From positions 1 to 7,774 of the forward strand of contig JAIKXO010000341.1 of the NCBI GenBank assembly GCA_024684065.1: 7,774 bases of DNA, in the 5' to 3' direction. The translations under genes were made by a program, and so were the position numbers. The stretch comes from Lachnospiraceae bacterium (GTDB lineage Bacteria > Bacillota_A > Clostridia > Lachnospirales > Lachnospiraceae). Shown piece by piece: positions 6,339 through 7,774 of this stretch. Numbering within the stretch: position 1 is the stretch's first letter; each line of letters opens with the position of its first letter. The notes under the pieces were generated by a model. The model ran no database searches and was not told where the DNA came from. It saw nothing but the letters and a program-made list of their open reading frames with translations.

Positions 6339-7457
6339 ATGAATAATACCACAGTTTACGTAGGAATGGATGTACATAAGGAAAGTTTTACTCTTGCCGA
6401 CTACACAATCGAATCGGAAAAGAGTTCCCATAATCGCCATACACCCGCTGATTACAAGGAAGTTCTTAAGTTCCTGGAGTATCTTCGCACCATCTACGGA
6501 AACGATACTAACTTTATATGCGGCTATGAAGCCGGATGTCTCGGCTATACTTTATATCATCAGCTGACGGATCATAATGTCAGCTGTGTGATCCTTGCAC
6601 CGACCACAATGCTTGAAAAGCGCAGCGGCAAAAGGATAAAGACCGATAAACGTGATGCAGAGCTCATAGCAAAATGCCTTGCCCAGCATAACTATAGTCC
6701 GGTCCATATCCCTACAGCGGAAGATGAACAGACAAAAGAATTCCTCCGCATGAGGGATGATCATAAACTGGCCCTTAAAAAGATCAAGCAGCAGATCTTA
6801 TCATTCTGCCTCCGTCATGGTTACCACTATGATGGGAAGACCCACTGGACGGCAGCACATTTAAGATGGCTCAAAGCCCTTAATCCTGAGGCTCTATACA
6901 AAGAGATCCTCGATGAATATCTGCTGACCTATACAGCTTTAAGCGATAAGATCGAACGCCTTGATAAGCGTATTGAGGAGCTTGCCTCAAAAGACGGATA
7001 CAGAGAATCTGTGAAGAAGCTCTGCTGCTTTATCGGAGTACAAACCCATACAGCATTGTCTGTTCTCGTTGAGGTTGGTGACTTCAAACGTTTTGTTTCT
7101 GCGGAAAAGTTCGCTTCTTACTTAGGGCTTGTCCCTGGTGAAGATTCAAGCGGGGATGATAAGACCCGTCTTGGGATCACCAAAGCTGGCAACAGGCATT
7201 TACGACGCCTGTTAACAGAGGCATCCCAATGCTACTCAAGAGGAACTGTTGGACATAAATCCAAAGCCCTAAAAGCTAAGCAGGCCGGAAATGCTCCGCA
7301 AGTCATAGCCTACGCCGACAAAGCTAATGAACGCTTAAGGAGGCGTTTCTACAAGATGGTTCTTGGAAAGAGCAAGAAACATAACGTAGCCAAAACTGCA
7401 ATAGCAAGGGAACTTGCCTGTTTCATGTGGGGCATGCTAACCGGTAACATAGCTTAA
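6339..7457 (+). CDS. IS110-family RNA-guided recombinase (transposase)
   Basis: This 372-aa protein has GGAGG 7 bases before the ATG. The N-terminal RuvC-like DEDD domain has Asp11 (YVGMDVHK), Glu64 (CGYEAG), Asp103 and Asp106 (IKTDKRDAELIAK), close to the published spacing in IS621 (11, 60, 102, 105). A helical, coiled-coil-like middle follows (about 130-220, with IERLDKRIEEL). The C-terminal Transposase_20 domain has KFASYLGLVPGEDSSG with Ser270/Ser271 as the candidate catalytic serine, then the conserved GITKAGNRHLRRLL (279-292) and AIARELACFMWGML near the end. In this family the protein binds a bridge RNA transcribed from the element's own non-coding end and recombines donor and target strands at a short core, through a circular intermediate. 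All catalytic positions are present. The CDS sits between a 105-base left end and the structured RNA region downstream. Confidence 0.97.
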   Translation: MNNTTVYVGMDVHKESFTLADYTIESEKSSHNRHTPADYKEVLKFLEYLRTIYGNDTNFICGYEAGCLGYTLYHQLTDHNVSCVILAPTTMLEKRSGKRIKTDKRDAELIAKCLAQHNYSPVHIPTAEDEQTKEFLRMRDDHKLALKKIKQQILSFCLRHGYHYDGKTHWTAAHLRWLKALNPEALYKEILDEYLLTYTALSDKIERLDKRIEELASKDGYRESVKKLCCFIGVQTHTALSVLVEVGDFKRFVSAEKFASYLGLVPGEDSSGDDKTRLGITKAGNRHLRRLLTEASQCYSRGTVGHKSKALKAKQAGNAPQVIAYADKANERLRRRFYKMVLGKSKKHNVAKTAIARELACFMWGMLTGNIA

Positions 7458-7535
7458 CCGGTTCCGCCTGCATCCAGCCGGACCAAAAGCAGTACCTGAA
7501 GACATCTTGAAAGGGCTTCGGCCATTTCAAGGTTC

Positions 7536-7602
7536 GAGCTATCTACGATATGCCTATGTCGGCACGGACAACCGTGATCCACGCACTTAGACGGTAGAGC
7601 TC
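7536..7602 (+). other. Target-binding loop of the bridge RNA
   Basis: The outer stem is GAGCT (7536-7540) plus CTAC (7543-7546) with GTAG (7594-7597) plus AGCTC (7598-7602), an AT being bulged. The cap is CACGG/ACAA/CCGTG (7563-7576). The left internal strand holds TATGCCTA (7549-7556), the exact complement of TAGGCATA across the insertion point in intact copy 1 (6157-6164). The right internal strand holds CTTAG (7586-7590), identical to the left target half ending in the core (6229-6233). Confidence 0.75.
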
Positions 7603-7603
7603 A

Positions 7604-7660
7604 CGGCGGACCATTGACCTGTTGGTAACCAATCCACGTATATCAGAGTGGCCAATGCCG
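7604..7660 (+). other. Donor-binding loop of the bridge RNA
   Basis: CGGC (7604-7607) pairs with GCCG (7657-7660); the cap is TTGG/TAA/CCAA (7622-7632). The right strand holds ATATCAGA (7640-7647), identical over 8 bases to the predicted circle junction (right end ATATCAG then A of the left end). The left strand holds ATTGAC (7613-7618), which pairs with GACAAT at the core and left end with one mismatch. Alternative pairings exist, for example CATTG with CAATG (7653-7657) or CCAC with GTGG, so the internal fold is less certain than the target loop. Confidence 0.6.
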
Positions 7661-7663
7661 GGA

Positions 7664-7699
7664 ACTGATACTCCGAGGCTCTTTCGAGATGCCTTCAGT
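7664..7699 (+). other. Extra right-end hairpin with UUCG loop
   Basis: GGCTCT (7677-7682), loop TTCG, then AGA, a bulged T, and GCC (7687-7693) form a 6-bp hairpin. It is enclosed by ACTGA (7664-7668) with TCAGT (7695-7699). It follows the donor loop directly and carries no obvious match to either end of the element. It could be the 3' end of the bridge RNA, a processing signal or a weak terminator. Confidence 0.45.
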
Positions 7700-7741
7700 A
7701 ACAATTAAATAAATTTGTGGTGACTCCCTAAAAACTTTCTC

Positions 7742-7747
7742 TTGACA
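7742..7747 (+). promoter_or_regulatory. Outward -35 at the right end (circle-junction promoter half)
   Basis: TTGACA points out of the right end, inside the palindrome CTCTTG-A-CAAGAG (7739-7751). If the ends join with one AG core, it lies exactly 17 bases from GACAAT (the G of the core plus 6234-6238), a 4/6 match to TATAAT. IS110-family circles are known to assemble promoters at their junction; this instance is inferred. Confidence 0.5.
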
Positions 7748-7750
7748 AGA

Positions 7751-7762
7751 GTCATTACATAT
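7751..7762. repeat. Right subterminal inverted repeat (IRR)
   Basis: GTCATTACATAT is the exact inverse of IRL at 6237-6248. It ends 1 base before the AG core, whereas IRL starts 3 bases after its AG, an asymmetry consistent with IS1111-type ends. GAGTCA (7749-7754) also pairs with TGACTC (7721-7726), a second small inverted repeat. Confidence 0.92.
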
Positions 7763-7765
7763 CAG

Positions 7766-7774
7766 GCATAGAAT
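7766..7774. repeat. Copy 2 of the repeat, right remnant
   Basis: GCATA (7766-7770) completes the repeat broken at 6233. With the preceding G, GGCATAGAAT (7765-7774) is the exact inverse of ATTCTATGCC at 6197-6206. The window ends here, so the true length of the arm is unknown. Confidence 0.75.

Larger units (their letters stand above)
7501..7661 (+). ncRNA. Candidate bridge (seek) RNA of the IS
   Basis: Three consecutive structures follow the transposase gene. First is a 5' hairpin: CTTGAAA (7506-7512) with TTTCAAG (7525-7531), an inner GGC/GCC and a TTCG loop. Second is a stem with an internal loop and capping hairpin (7536-7602). Third is a similar unit (7604-7660). The second unit's loop matches the insertion target and the third matches the element's own joined ends, as expected of target- and donor-binding loops. 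Known IS110-family bridge RNAs are about 180 bases and the IS1111 versions lie downstream of the transposase gene, as here. Exact ends and promoter are unknown; it may be processed from the transposase mRNA. Folding was done by eye. Confidence 0.8.
6234..7765 (+). mobile_element. IS110-family (IS1111-type) insertion sequence, apparently complete
   Basis: The ends are set by comparing the split repeat with intact copy 1. The left junction reads TTAG/ACAATATG and the right reads ATATCAG/GCATA, so a 2-base AG sits at both junctions and the cut within it cannot be resolved (6232-7763 or 6234-7765, 1532 bp either way). Apart from the shared AG there is no target duplication, as expected of the family. 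The layout is a 105-base left end with promoter and masking hairpin, a 372-aa DEDD/Ser recombinase, and about 300 bases of structured right end with a likely bridge RNA. Subterminal 12-bp inverted repeats and the RNA downstream of the gene point to the IS1111 group rather than the IS110 group. No frameshift or truncation was seen, so it may be active. A name cannot be given without a database search. Confidence 0.92.

Noticed and set aside
7455..7486. Transposase terminator at AACCGGTT and the following CCGG-rich stretch
   Set aside because: The 8-bp palindrome overlaps the stop codon and the next pairing is imperfect; there is no T-run, and termination here would cut off the bridge RNA if it is made from the same transcript.

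Overview
The window looks like a Gram-positive Clostridia genome, most likely a gut or rumen Lachnospiraceae member. This rests on strong purine-rich ribosome binding sites, frequent ATA and AGG codons, moderate GC, and the gene types: a GGDEF protein, an ECF-S/propeller sensor, an InlB-repeat beta-helix protein and a membrane-anchored transglutaminase-like protein. The genus cannot be fixed from the sequence alone.

Layout. Positions 1-2465 hold a leftward two-gene signalling unit. The upstream gene (2465-1476) encodes a PAS-like plus GGDEF diguanylate cyclase. After 39 bases comes a membrane sensor (1436 running off the left edge) that fuses an ECF-transporter-S-like membrane domain to an extracytoplasmic two-component-regulator propeller; its C-terminus is outside the window. 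A divergent intergenic region carries a promoter with two consensus hexamers (2580-2607) for a secreted protein (2635-4236) with one InlB B-type repeat and a right-handed parallel beta-helix. That gene converges with a leftward membrane-anchored transglutaminase-like protein (5798-4245). Only 8 bases separate them, and a hairpin covers both stop codons. Positions 5799-6233 are non-coding, pyrimidine-rich on the + strand and contain direct repeats.

Positions 6234-7765 are an apparently intact IS110-family element of the IS1111 type: subterminal 12-bp inverted repeats, a 372-aa DEDD/Ser recombinase, and a structured 3' non-coding region after the transposase. That region reads as a bridge (seek) RNA. 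It has a 5' UUCG hairpin followed by two stem / internal-loop / hairpin units. The first unit carries 8 bases complementary to the insertion site and 5 bases identical to its left half. The second carries 8 bases identical to the predicted circle junction of the element. Insertion split one copy of a palindrome-flanked repeat; an intact copy lies 74 bases upstream, so the empty site and the element ends can be reconstructed to within a 2-bp core (AG).

The element also shows two control devices: a 15-bp inverted repeat that would hide the transposase ribosome binding site in read-through transcripts, and an outward TTGACA at the right end that could form a promoter only when the ends join in a circle. 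This self-documenting RNA-guided transposon, with readable guides and matching target, is the most interesting content. All structures were folded by eye and no database search was possible.
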